Below are positions 38,331 through 50,968 of a DNA stretch of 64,000 nt, in pieces. The notes below the pieces were generated by a model. It ran no database searches, had not been told where the DNA came from, and saw only the letters and a list, made by a program, of their open reading frames with translations. Each line of letters starts with the position of its first letter. The first letter of the stretch is position 1. The position numbers and the translations under genes are program-made. Source of the stretch: Chaetorhynchus papuensis (taxonomy: Eukaryota > Chordata > Aves > Passeriformes > Rhipiduridae); assembly GCA_013396525.1 (NCBI GenBank), contig VWYX01000359.1, forward strand, positions 184,858-248,857, in the 5' to 3' direction.

Positions 38331-41039
38331 ACTAAAAGGCGAGGAGTTTTTAGTGAAGTTTCAGTGGTAAAGCTCCACACAGGCATCTCCTTGTACAAAA
38401 CAAAAAAAAATCTGAATATACAAGAGCTGTTAGTTACTGCTGTGCTGTTTAGGGGCTGGCAGGCCAGCCTTGGGAAACATGACTGAGGAATATTGTGCAT
38501 CCAGTCCTGATGATGGAAAGAAATTAACAGGGTTATCTTAACTGCTGAACAGCTGGAATAAAATCAAGTCATTTAGACCTTTTTTCCTCCAAGCATTTAT
38601 AAACTCATTTAGTGTTCCAGTTACATGTTTATCTTTCGGAAAAAGCACAAACAAAATCAGCCAGACAAATAACCCTAAAGATGTTGAAAAAGCGAAGGGT
38701 CAATAAATTGTTTGAATTTGGACAGTCCACTGGTCTGGCTTAGGAATGAACATCAGAAGTAAAGGAGGCTAAAGCTATGACATTTGTAAGGTCCAAGGAG
38801 AGATGCAGCCCTGAGAAGTGGTTGCTGTGGTTCACTAGAATGGAGGCACCATGTCCAGGAAGGTTGGGTGACTCATCACTGACAGAGAGAAAGGGCATCC
38901 CTGTGCTCATGACATTCCTCATGTATTCGAAAGGGGTCCAGAGTAAAACTCAAGAAAAAGAGGCAAAGGGAAATAGTGCCACATTTCGCTTTTCCAACCT
39001 ATCGCTGCTTATTTGTGCCCTTACAAAGAGGATGAGTGAAGTTGGAGAAATGTGAGGTAGGAGTTAGTGGGCAGATTTAACCCTTCTTGAGTTTACATTT
39101 GTTGTCTGGCATCACCCTGCCTTTTGCATCTCTCTTTCTCTGGTCACACGTGTCCTGTGATGTATGGTCTGCCTCAAGTTTCACACATGCGTCTGCATCT
39201 GGAGATTCAGGGTAGTGGCCCAGGTGTCAAAATGCCATCTCCCCTTAGCTCTAGAAGGAATCACTTTGGATCCTTGATTACCCAAGAGCAGGGAGACTTA
39301 TATGGGAATTAGTTGCTGTCAGCAGACGATCGGTTTATTCTACAAGTCTTATAATTTTATCTTGCTCGGGAAGAAAAGGATTTAGGGTGAATCTGAGTCA
39401 TTCTAATAGAACAGATAGTCGTGCCTGTTTTATAACTGTGAGAATAGGCTTGTTGCATTCATTAGCTATCTCAGCTGGCAGGAGCACTGTTTATAAAGAA
39501 GTTTGGACTACCTGAGGCAGCTCAACCCTCTGAACACAAAAGAACGGCAGGTTTGAGGTACCACAGAATTAGTGGCTTATTTCCCAGTCTTCTTTCCATG
39601 TATCAAATGTTTCCTATTGAAACGTGTGAATGTAGCACCTATGAAGTGTAGCACTCCTGGGAAGGGAGGTGATGAAAGACTTACCAGCACACGGGTTCAG
39701 AGGTACAGCAGTCAAGGATGGAGAAGAAAGTTTGGCCAAGGGTAATAAATCAAATCTGAAAATACATGAAAGAGTCAACAGAGGTTTTAAGCAAAATAAG
39801 TATCATTTATGTCCTCAAATTAGTCTTTGCAGAGTAAATGAAATAGGATGATGAATGGCTTCACTCCCAAATGGAAACAAATATGCATTAACCCATCTTT
39901 CAGACCTTCCTTTTAGGCAGAGACCTAATGGGTACAGGGACATGAGTAGTAGATTAGAAATATTTTTATTCCATCTTTCAGTGGTTCTGTTACGAACTAT
40001 TCAGTTGTTTCTCTGTTACCTGGGGTACATAAAAGTCTCATTCACTCCTTAGGAAAAAGATTTCCCACAATCTACAGACATTGGTGATTTGGGTCTCTTA
40101 TATCTTGCTATGGACAGCTGCCTGCTCTTGTTTGGGAATCCTCCCATGCAATCATAAAATGATTCATGTGCCAAAACCTGAACTGCATCAGCAAGAGATT
40201 GCAGATTCACAACTTGCAGGTTAGAATCCTTTGTACCTCTTCTCTTTCACAGGTTGTTTTTTTTCTCCTAGAATTACATTTTCAGAGGACCCCACCATTT
40301 GTTATCCCTACTTTTTTTTCAGTCTATCCAGCCTCATTATTTTTATGTGCTTATGGACTAAGGTGATGACAGCTGATCTGGTTTTTATTATATTTGCTTT
40401 TTTTCTGTTGCACACCCTTTGCCTACTTTGACAGAAATAAGACACCGAGGAACAAAATGATCAAAACAGTGACAAAAAGGAGGAAAAGATTGAATGCAAC
40501 AAAATTTTACTTTTAATCAGCTTTGTTCTAATTTCAGCTTGCCCAACAGTTTTTAATATGCAAAAGAACTGTCCTTCATACTGATTTAATGAAAATGGTC
40601 ATTTTGCTGAGGGTGTGCTATGTATCATCCAGTCAAGATGTGAATATGCTCAACTGAGTTGGTTTTTTTTTTTTTTTTTTCTGAGCTCAGTATGCCCTCT
40701 GGTTTGTTTCTGGTTTGTTTCCACTTTTTTTTAAAAAAAATTACAGCAGCTAAATCTGCTGCTTTTGCCAATTCAAACATTATTCATTTTTTTCTCAAAG
40801 CCAAGTCATTTGTTCCGGCTCAAAGTTACTTCTCTTAAGGCATTTGTCTGAGGTTACTTCTTTTTCTCTCTCCAGCCTGTCCCCACATCTATTCTTCCCA
40901 TATATCATACAAACTGGTCTGCTTTGAACCTCCCCTTTTGTCAGCCACAGCACTGCACAAGGCGGTGATTTGTAGGCTCGGAGCAGCGAAGACAATGTAT
41001 GCCTGGGTCAGTAGTAATTAAGGAATGTCAGTGGTCGAG
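38331..41039. other. Non-coding, no gene seen
   Basis: The stretch is unique-looking with a T18 run at 40663-40680, followed by a perfect 11-bp tandem pair CTGGTTTGTTT at 40699-40720. Open frames of 60-92 codons overlap without recognisable product. Confidence 0.6.
40663..40680. repeat. T18 homopolymer
   Basis: Eighteen T residues in a row. It is the only long homopolymer in the window with T on the plus strand; the other long ones are A runs. Confidence 0.95.
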
Positions 41040-41260
41040 AGAGAGAAAATTCAGCCCAAGCCAAACTGGAGCATTTAGATATTTTACTGCTGCATCCTTT
41101 TAGGCCTCTCTCAGCTTATAAATATTAATTTAAAGACTACCAACAAGGACAGTAAACGGATTTAGGCATAAAACTTCCTGTCAGCGGTGATTTGTGCCCA
41201 ATAAAAGGAGAGCTGGATAGAGAAAGCCTGCTTCACTAAGTTTATGATAGACAGTGAAAG
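41040..41260. promoter_or_regulatory. Candidate conserved non-coding element
   Basis: The block combines AT-rich cores (TTATAAATATTAATTTAAAG near 41117) with unique flanks and no repeat character, ending near GCCCAATAAAAGGAG at 41197. Texture suggests constraint, but I have no comparative evidence. Confidence 0.22.
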
Positions 41261-44200
41261 GCTGCCATCAAAATAAAAAGGCTTTCACTCTGTCTTGTGT
41301 CGTATTGGCATCTCCTACCCTGACGAGCATCGTACTGGGGCTGCGTTGCTCCCTTTCACATCCAGCTCAGAGGGAAAGGTCTGGGGCAGGACCAGCACTG
41401 GCAGTGGGCTCTGCACAGTCAGCAGGATGGAAAGGGAACTTTTACAGCACTGGTGCCTTGTAATGAACTCTGAGATGGAAAAAGCTGACAAAAGGCCATT
41501 CCTTTCCTACTAATGCCCAACCTGAATGTAGGAAAGAAGTCAGCAGGCACTGTATGGTCTGTGAGAGTGTGCCTTTAAAATGTGACTGTATTAATTATAG
41601 TAATATATTAATTATCTTCTCCTGATCTCATTTCTGCACAGGAAGCATTCATGCTAAACTGTACTCTGTTTTGTTTTCTGATAGAAAACAACATAAATTT
41701 TATCCCTTTTCTTTGTTTCTCTGAAAAGAGTAGTCTCTTTTTTTAGAGTGGTAAGCCATGCTGCTGCTGAGTAGCATGATCATGAGAAGCTGAATACCAG
41801 CTAAATATCAACTAAACATAATACTTCATCTTAACACTTTATCCACACTTAAGTAATTGGGCCTGAATGCAGCAGAACATGCTTTCTGCATGTTTAGGCC
41901 TGGTCTCTGAAATGCCCACTTGGCCCATGCTCTGTCTCTAGCTGGATCCAAAGCCAACCTTGTGTCTGATGTGTATACAATGTCTGTCCAATTTATTTAT
42001 CCCCACTCTCCATTTACTGCTTGTGCTGCAGGGGATGTTGTTACCTGGTGCCACAACCTTTCTAGTACGCCTTGCTCATCTCAGGCTTGCAGCTTAATAT
42101 TTTAGGGAAGCAAATTAAAGGGTATCAGCTTTGCAATCTCGATAAAACTCTAGCACTCTCACTAAGTCATGGTGATTGTTTCCCTGCCTGGAGACTCTGG
42201 GCAGAAGTCATGCACAGGGTGGCTGGCCCCATTTTGGAAAAATGGTTTGTCTGTGTGGGACCTCCCTCCTACAGCAGCTGCTCTCTGTGGCTCTTCAGTT
42301 CATTGTCAAGGCTCGGCCCATGGAGGATCACTAGGAAGGAAGTGCTGCTTGGGAAAACCTCCTGAGTGGAGGGCAGTGGGAGGAGGCAAAGGGAACATGC
42401 ACGTGGGGAAATACCCTCACAAAAAAAGCTGAAAGACAGAGCTACGCTTTGTCGATGGAATTAACATGAAGCAGAGGCCCTTAGAGAAGATCATTCTGAA
42501 AAGAAATGAAAAATACATAAAACTTTGTTTAATTTATGGAATTTATAGGCTGCTGACCAGTAAGTATAAAGTTCTGTTCCCATGGTCCTCACTATCACTC
42601 ATGTATTACTTGTCAGTAAATGTGGTGCACTCAGAACATAACAGCTACGGCAATATTTCTGTTCCCACTGCAGCTTTACTACACCCATGAAACTCTGTAA
42701 TCTTTAAATTCCCTCACTGTTAACATCTGCTGGAACATTATTGGTCCCAGCATAGCCAAGCTGCTCTGAAATTACATTTAGCAGGGTAGTTAATGCTAAC
42801 AGTATAATTCTAGAAGCAACCATGTTTTAAAAAGGCTTTATAAGTGGCGTGGTGGCTCTGCTTCCCTTTGCTTTCACTCGTTCCCCACTTCCCTGCTTAT
42901 TGCTGTTATCTCACCTGCAGGCCAGAATTCATGTTTAAACAACATTTTCAGTTTTGTTTTGAATAAAGTTGTCGTTTTGTTTCCCAGCCTTTGACTGCCA
43001 GAGAAAACTTCTGAAAACATCCCTGTCTCACCTAGTTACATCAAATTTTAAGAGTCCAAGGGCTGATGGCAGAAATTTCTAAAGTTTTAAAAAAATTATT
43101 ATCTTTTATCACCCATACAGGATGTTTTTTGTTACCCAACACATAAGCAAAATAAACTGGTTGTCGTTATTAATGATGATTCCTCAATATATTAATTTGC
43201 AGCTTGTATAGAGCTCAAGAGTTCAGCTCTGCTTTTATAAGGAAATGTTGGACAGAGGGCATTTAACTAAATCACTGAATGTTGTAAACCTGTAATTATT
43301 CTTAAAAAAAATAAAATGCAAACACCCTACAGTATTTGAAATTATGCTATGGATTTTTCTAGTGCTGTGTAATGTAATACATTTTAAAAACCTATGTATG
43401 GCTATATAACGCTTTATATATAATGGCTATATATAAAGATTTATTCATGCGTACTCAGCAAAACAACCACATTTCTTGGAAAGAAATAATTTTCATGTGG
43501 TTTTCTAAAAAAATCAAGCTGAAAACTTTCATTTTTAGTGCAGTGAATCAAAACTCCCACCTATTCAGCAGTTCCCCCTTCAGCTAGAAATCCTGATAGC
43601 TCTCTTTCAAAAAGCAGTCTGGAAACACACACATTCTAGACATGAAAGATTACTGCTGTTAAATGTTTATGTTGCTATTAGATTTTGCATGTTATGTATT
43701 TAGAATATTACTCTAAAAACTACATTAATTTAAAAAAATCTCCAGAATCTCTGTTCACAAAATAACGAACTGGATAATTTGCGATTTCAAGGAATAATTA
43801 TTGTATTGCCCAGCATTGCACAAGGAGAGATGGACTGCTAAATCTGTTAAATTTAACTGGTTCCTGATTCATGAACAGCAGTAAATGGCATCTGTGCCAG
43901 ATGGCAGTCAGCATTTGTGCATGGATATTCAGATTTTCCCTTCTCGCGACCCATCTCGTCTCCGTTAGTATTTGCTGCTTAAGTGGCAGTGTCCATCCTG
44001 AGATCATTTAGTGTAGGTTAAAGCCATGTCAGTGAAGGAATTTCCCAGGAACACCCTGCAGGATTTTAATGCTACCACAGCAACAACAGTGCCACATTCA
44101 AAACAATTTGTTAAATACTCTGCAGTCTAGTTTTATACTTCTCCCCAACATCTGTCTTCTAGCGATGCACTTCTAAAGAAAGATGATTTTTGATATTGTC

Positions 44201-45674
44201 TTGTTTAAAATGTGATAATATGTTTTCAGTAAATGAGTAAACTAATGATTTCTTCATGAAATCGTTGCTATGAAAGCATGGATGACAGTATTCGAGTATT
44301 TCATATACTCATATTCATACTGACATATTTCAGGATGGCACTATTTGAAGTAATGTGATATGGTTTCTCTTGAAACTTTGCATCAGAGTGGTGTTCAGGG
44401 CAGTCTTGTTTGAGGTGTGGATCCCTTCCTTTCAATTTGTCATGTCCATGTCTGAAGTAGCTGCTACTGCTGGTTGCCAGGAGGGACTCCCAACTCTATC
44501 AGTGACATCGTTCTCCCAGTGAGAGACAATCTCAGAGCCTCTGAGAGAAAAAGTTAGGAGCTGTTCTGTGCATCATTGCCATCACACATCAATCTCTGAG
44601 CACGTCATGGGGCATTCTTCTAGAAGAATTTTAATGTGGCTTTTTGTAATCAGAACTTGAACGCACTTTCGCCCCGCTGTGTTCTCCTATCATGACAGAA
44701 ACTGACACAAAACTGTGTAGGAAAAGATACTTCAATGCAACCATTTGGAATTTCTACCTACTCATCTGGAAATCTGTAAAAGCTGCAGAATTTCTGAAAA
44801 GTATGCTGGTTAATTTACTTCTGATATTCTTGTTACTTGGGACAAAGGTGCATTGTCTGGAGAGTTGCTTTCGGAAAACTAAAATTCCGTGCTAGCTCAG
44901 GGTAGGAATCTGAATTCTTTTTCAGAACTGCCCTTATATTAAAAAAAAACCCATTATTTTGAGCAATGCCATATTTTAGATACAGGTACTTTTGTAAAAA
45001 AGATGTTATTTGAGTATTTGCCTCAGTCTCAAAACTAAAGTGCAACTAGTCTGGGACCATTTTGGAGGAAGCCATGTGGCTCGTGGTGAAATGCCAGTGA
45101 GCTGGCAGCACAGTTTCTATAAGGGCAGTGGGATCTTCTGTATTGTACTGTATAAAAGACCTCTCTCCTGACATGCCCAGAAAACCCTACAAAAGTAATT
45201 CTCAAACAACTCTAGAGATAATTGGCACTTGCTGAGGGGTGTCAGACCTCCATCATTTATCATAATACTAAACCCAGTACTTAGCTGTACAGAACATTTT
45301 CATGCTTCTTGATTTCTTTTTCCAGACTGCTGTACAAATATTTGTTAATTCCATTACTTACTACTGATTATAATAATTATGACCCGACTTTATGATGATC
45401 AGTAGATGCACAATATTCTCCTCATTTATTTTATGTGCAACTCCAAATATCTTAAAAGCTGACACTTGCACGAGCTGCCTTTCAGGAAGGGAACAGCAGT
45501 CTCCATAAAGTCATATATTGGAAGCAGCATTACAGGGCTAGTTATGGTAAAACCACGTTGTACATACTTTTCAGGCTGTAAGGAGTAAATTAAGGTTGTA
45601 TAAGCCATAAATCACAGATGGATCCTGGAGTCCTGACTATAAATAGTAATGGCCCTCTTTTAAGTAATGCATGA

Positions 45675-45780
45675 GATTAAAATAATAATAGAATATAAAA
45701 TTATACAATAAATATACAATTCAATATATAACTATATAAGACATAAAACACATAAAAATATAAAATAAAAGGTAAAATAT
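45675..45780. repeat. AT-rich low-complexity segment
   Basis: About 106 bp consist almost only of A and T, with short TATA and AATAA units. It could be nuclear-matrix-attachment-like DNA or simple drift. No periodic unit is clear. Confidence 0.85.
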
Positions 45781-46510
45781 CCAGGCCCTTGTGGGCAGAG
45801 GAGGAAAGCAGGCAGTATTGGATCCATGCTTCTGCATGTCTGCCCCAAGCTTGACATTCTCAGCCTGTTCCCCTATAGACTCTCTTTTTCCCTATCCTGC
45901 TTTTCTCTGTTTAGATTCCTATGCTCAATTCCATTCTCCTCACATAATCGGGTTCAGCACTACGTTCTAGCACTTCTTTCACACCCAAGAAGAGCCCTGA
46001 AGCAAATGTGTAATAAATTTAGAGAATTCAGCTCTTTGCTTACTGATTCAATCTACTGGATTTCCCACTCCAGGCTCTCACTTTTTGGATAACAGTTTGG
46101 GAGCACATGACTTAAACTATCGAGGAAGATGAGGTGTTTAACTGCTGAATTAGATTAAATTTGGGCAGCCACAGGCTTCAAAGTCAAAAACTGTGATGCC
46201 TAACTAGGACTGTCTCTAGTTCCTGATCCAAACCATATATCTTGGTCTAACTGGATCAAATAATTTAAAGGCATTTAGAGATGATATGTATATATGATTT
46301 CAGCCTCAAAGAGAACACGTGATATGGTTCATTTCAGCACTCGTGTAGTTTTGAGGGATTTCTTTACAACTGGAAAATCTAATTACAAGGAAAGCTACAA
46401 GCTCTTCTTGGAAAGCAATAGCCAACAACAACACTGCCATAGCTATTGAGCACAAGACACCGACCCTATCAGCCCTGGTAAGACCTGAATCATCATCACT
46501 GGGTTATGAA

Positions 46511-46547
46511 TATATGTTCATATACATATATATATATACACACACAC
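46511..46547. repeat. Compound (TA)n(CA)n microsatellite
   Basis: TATATA units grade into CACACACAC over about 37 bp. Alternating purine-pyrimidine sequence of this kind is length-variable and can adopt Z-DNA. Confidence 0.9.
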
Positions 46548-47379
46548 TTGTGGTATATTCATGTGTAGGGATATCAATAATAGCTTCCTTTCTTTGTATT
46601 TGCAAATATAGGAACTCAGGACTACATACAGTCAAATCCCCCTAACTCCCCAAAACCCAAACACAAGTCCCCTCTCATCCCTTCTTCCTCCTTCCAAAGG
46701 AGCTTCCTAAAAAACTTTTTTTCCTCCCCACAGCTGAAGTCAGTGTAGTGGATGAAATCAGGAAGAACAGAGAAAAAGCTCTCACACCCAATTGGTTGTT
46801 ACAATGCTCTAAATTATCACACTAGTCACACTGAGAAGATCTTCCTGCTCTGAGGCTGACAGGGACCACAGCTCTCATAGAAAGACAGCAGGAAAAGAAG
46901 AGTCCCAGGTGCACCCGCTGTCCTACCAGCCATGTATCCTTCCAGACCTCCTGCCCGCCTGAGGATCGGCAGCCGGGATTTATGGCTGAGGATGCTCTGA
47001 GGTGGTGCTGCTGCACCTAAACCTGGCATTATCCTGGTGCTCCTCCTGCAGCACTGTAAACGAGAAATGCAGCTGAAGCAGCACTGGTATTTACAAATTA
47101 CAGCTCACTGTACCTTCTACAGTTCAGAGGAGGAGTAATATGTAATAACAGCGTAATGCTATTATTATGATAATGATGATTAATACACAGCCCTGAGCGA
47201 TGCTAGGCTAAATGCTGAGCTCCACTGCCGTGTGTTCTACCAGAAAACTAATTCAGAAAGAGGCAAAGAATTTCCTCAAATAGTTTTCAGGAAGAAACAT
47301 GGAAAAATAAGGCTTTGATACCTAATTACAATCTCTTTTGAACAATGTGCGGCAATGTTCGTTTTCAAAATGACTGCTG

Positions 47380-47620
47380 CCTTCAGCTACATGCACAGAG
47401 TAATCAACAGACAAATAAAGGCAAAAGCAAAATGCAATTTTTTAATTAACCAGAGACAGCATTTTATTTTGGGGCAGATAGTAAATTTTTTGAAGTGCGG
47501 TCTATGGCCTTCTTTTAAAAGGGGCTATTATTAAAGGCATCTTCTTTAGTCAGGCTCAAGTACTTCTAAGCTCTTTGTGCTGCTCCTGACTTTTAAATAA
47601 CAGGGTGACATAGAAGGATA
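47380..47620. promoter_or_regulatory. Candidate conserved non-coding element
   Basis: The segment has repeated AT cores (TTTTTTAATTAACCAGAG near 47438, TTTTAAAAGGGGC near 47513) separated by non-repetitive sequence. Homeodomain-type TTAATTAA is central. The call is based on composition only. Confidence 0.25.
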
Positions 47621-49078
47621 AGTTTTCTTTCACAGCTTGCAGTATGTGCTCACACAGGACTGAGTAAGATATCATGGATGACTGTTTGCTGTACTAGCAT
47701 AACAAAAATTTCTGCATTACTGATATACAGCTACTATAAAATTATAGTACTGAATGATGACATTATTTTATAGATTTAATTAAATCGACAATTAGCTGTG
47801 AAACTGATGTGGTCAGTTACAATGTTTTACTGAGGGTATAAAGAGTAGGACCACCTGTGACAGACCCAGTTTTCCTTCCCTAGTTATAGCCTTCTAACAC
47901 AAAAATTACTCGGCAAACTGCTTGGATTTCTAGTTTTGTTCCTTCAACAAAAGTCCAAAGCTGCTTAAATGTCTTACTCACCTAGAAACCTAGAAATGTC
48001 TGTTGAAATTAGCAACCAAGCTAAGTAGTCTGGGGGTGTGATTTACATTTGTGGCACTTTAAGACTCCTTTACCCTTCCTGAGCAGTGGAAAGGTAGGTC
48101 AGCAAAAAAAGAGAATCAGGCCTCAGGACTATGCTATTTATAAAACAATATAAAATCAAAAGAGAATGTATTAAAATGGCAGCAGAAAAAGGTATTTAAA
48201 TCCATGTCCTGCTGTATTATTATGTCACAAAATCAGTTTCTTTTCTGAAAAGGAGAGATTTCACACTATAGTAAAAAAGGTATTTTTGAAAAGAATTGTT
48301 TTATATAAAAGTTGAATTAAAATTTGTAGAGCCATACTGTAATAGCATTAAGACACTCCTGGGCATGTTTTAATGGTCCATTAATACTCCCCTCTGGTAA
48401 CTGAATGCATGAGGCTGCACATCCACTGTATGTATTAGTGGACCTCTGAAACATGTCCTGTCACCTGTTAATGCCATATTACAGTGGTGCACTACCTGGG
48501 AAGCCTCAGAAGTAACTTCCAAAAACTGAGGAGAATGTTTTTGAGCTTTGTAAAATATAGTAATTAATTGCCTGGGCCTATTGTACTGTTCAGATATTCA
48601 ATAAATAACAAAATGGTATTAGAGCAAGTAAACTCTATAAAACCTGTAAAAAATGATCTGGTTTTAAATATTAAATTGCACCCTGAACAACATGAACAGC
48701 CTCTTGTGTACCTGCAGAATGATGAATCCTTGCCTTAAAGAGATAATTGGTAAATAGAGTGTAGCTTTAGAAAGGTTACTAAGGAAGAAGTTCAGCAAGA
48801 GATGCCTACACATTTCTGCTCTTCTGTTTCCCTCCTCCATTTTTACCTTTCACTCCAACCTGTGCTTATTTTATCTACTGCAACCCTTTTCTATTCTTTC
48901 ATAATAACGATTTTGAAATACAAGACGCTGTGAGCCTTGATTACCTAGAGCAGAATGCTATAGATCCTCATTAGAAAGAACTCCAGGTATTTTTAACTCA
49001 GAAGGGCCTTTCAAGAAGTCTTACGCATAGATAAGCCTCTTGAGAAAAATACTCGAGCATATACGAAAATGTACTCCC
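47621..49078. other. Non-coding, no gene seen
   Basis: AT-rich unique DNA. I recognise no repeat, RNA gene or exon here. Confidence 0.6.
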
Positions 49079-49166
49079 ACTCAGCAAAGCATTACAGTTC
49101 CTCCATGTGCTTAAATTCCACTGAGCTCCAGCAGAAGTTACATGTTCCTAAAGATAAGCACACGTG
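49079..49166 (+). repeat. Ancient amniote-type repeat, second copy
   Basis: ACTCAGCAAAGCATTACAG is followed by CATGTGCTTAAATTCCACTG, CAGCAGAAGTTACATG and AAAGATAAGCACACGTGTG. The order fits the old CAGCAAAGCACTTAAGC element named at 32150. The ends form an imperfect palindrome: CATGTGCTTA at 49104-49113 pairs with TAAGCACACG at 49155-49164 at 9 of 10 positions. That is the symmetry expected if the source was a palindromic DNA element. Confidence 0.6.
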
Positions 49167-50760
49167 TGAGCTTCTTGCTGGAAGGAAATGCACTGATTGC
49201 ATTTACAGTTGTCTGTAAAGCTGCCTTTTACATGATGCCAAGGAATGCTACACATTAAAGAGCTGGGGAAAACAAGTTGGTGACAAGTAAGGAAGGAAGG
49301 TGTTTCTAAAATACAGTTTGCTTGCCTTACTAGGAGCAAAAAATAGGAACATTTCATATGCTTAAAGTTGTTTCTTCACTTGACATCTCATCTAAAAATA
49401 TAATCGAGGAGAAAATGAACAATTACTGCACAGATTATGTTCCACCTCTCCTGCCTTTTGTGACTATGCTGTTTTATTTCCCCGAGAAGACTCTTAAACA
49501 ACTAGACCAAACTAATTGCTTATTAAAAATAAATAAAATACATCTTGTAAGAGATATGAGTAATTACTTACTAGGAAGGTTTCTTTCTTGGTCCTTTACT
49601 GGTTGATCATACGATTGCAGCATCACATTCATCTGAAGGTGGCTGGGCCCTGAAACATTTGTGTCCAACCTGTACAGTAAAAAAGCCTCTTCCCAGTGCT
49701 ACCTGGAATATCACTATGTCTGTTGGGGTTTCGGGTGCTCTGGGAGAGATGATTTTTCCAAACACAATTGCCTGCAAAATATGCCTTTCATGTAGACTCC
49801 AAATGTTAACAAAAAACAGATAGACAAAATTTCCAGGATCCATGTTCCAGCATTTACCACACAGTTAGTTAGACAAAGGGAAGTCCAGACAGAGTCTTAA
49901 TTTTTCAAGCACTCTGATACTTCACAATCTGGACTGCATTTCCCCTTTTGCCTTATCTGGAAGATGCAGGTCTGGATTCATGAGGACCATAGCAAAAAGG
50001 CTCTACCTTTCCTGCCAGTGGTTTAATGGAAAGGCTCCAGCTCTTGAAAAATCCCTCAGCCCCACTGAATGGCCCCCAGCTGCTTGTGGTGATCCCAGTT
50101 TGTGAGAGGGTGTGCACCTGAACATCCCCTGCTCGAAGCACAGGAGTGCTGGTAGTCCCTCTGGTCTCCTGGATGGGTGGATGCACACAAAATGTGATGT
50201 AACCCTTTCAGAATGGGTCCAGGAAAACTTCTATTTCTCCTTGACTACAAAATCTTCACAATCCCCAGGTAAATCACTCATTTCTGTACAAGAGGCCTTC
50301 ACTCACCTGCTTTCTTCTGAAAAACCTTTCCCTTTCATCTTTGGCCTCTTTTACTTTTTATACAGCTTTACTCTCCGTTAATTTTTTCTCTGTCTACTTG
50401 TAATTTTTCTCTTTGGAAGCCCTTTCCTGATTCCAAAACTAGTGCTGGCCCCTTACCAAAAATAGCAGATGTCAGGGTCTTGTGATTTGGTTACCTGTTA
50501 CAATAAAAGAACAGTGATAGTGAGCCTGGTGATATGATAAACTCTGTAACTGTAAATGAGATGCAGACATTAAGGAAACATTACTGATACATTAAACTGT
50601 AAGCCAAGAATGAAAAAGAAATGTGGAGTTGGAATATTTGTTGCAGAGTAATGAAATGGCAATACAGAAAACTCCAAAACAGCACCAACCAGAAAATTCA
50701 AAGGAACATTTGTAATTATAGGGATATCCCAAGACCAATAGGAAGGAATACAGATAGAGA
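49167..50760. other. Non-coding, no gene seen
   Basis: Unique-looking DNA. The segment 49616-49860 has a slightly different texture and a 78-codon minus-strand frame, but no LTR or LINE signature could be confirmed. Two overlapping minus-strand frames at 49953-50188 are mutually exclusive and unrecognised. Confidence 0.55.
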
Positions 50761-50968
50761 AAATTAAAGTTGCCAAGAAAAACTTCCTGACATTGAAATG
50801 CACTAAGCTTTCAGCTCATCTCTCAGGGGAATAGAAAGGCCCATTGCTTGAAATGTTTAACACTAGACTGGAGGAATCACTAGAAAAATATACTACAGGG
50901 AACAACTTGTTATTGGCAGAAAGATGGACTGAATGCTGTAAAAGGGATTTTCTATCTCTAATGTTTAC
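50761..50968 (+). repeat. Old CR1-type LINE remnant
   Basis: AAGAAAAACTTCCTGACATT is followed by GCTTGAAATGTTTAACACTA, GACTGGAGGAATCACTAG and, further on, AGATGGACTGAATGCTG and GATTTTCTATCTCTAATG. The order fits the 3' end of an old sauropsid CR1: the AAAAACTTCCT block, TTGAAATGTTTAARARTAGACTGGA, then TGGACTAGATGACC and the final TTCTATG. The start of the 137-codon frame at 50844-51257 encodes LEMFNTRLEESL, comparable with the LEVFKTRLD end of CR1 ORF2. It is much more decayed than the copies at 20143, 22998 and 53221, so it is probably far older. Confidence 0.65.

Larger units (their letters stand above)
41261..47379. other. Non-coding, no gene seen
   Basis: The stretch contains TA-rich low complexity at about 43391-43445, a 106-bp nearly pure AT segment at 45675-45780 and a compound TA/CA microsatellite at 46511-46547. 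A short inverted repeat GAGTAT-ATACTC lies near 44294. I see no coding exon. Confidence 0.55.

Noticed and set aside
41831..41905. Possible third copy of the CAGCAAAGC ancient repeat
   Set aside because: Only short shared words (CACTTAAGTAA, GCATGTTTAGG); order and spacing do not fit well.
47141..47220. ATTATTATGATAATGATGATT stretch as an ancient SINE tail
   Set aside because: The similarity is limited to a low-complexity AT run, which is not diagnostic.
49616..49860. Possible LTR fragment (TGTTGGGGTTTCGGGTG motif)
   Set aside because: No polyadenylation signal, paired ends or family resemblance could be confirmed.
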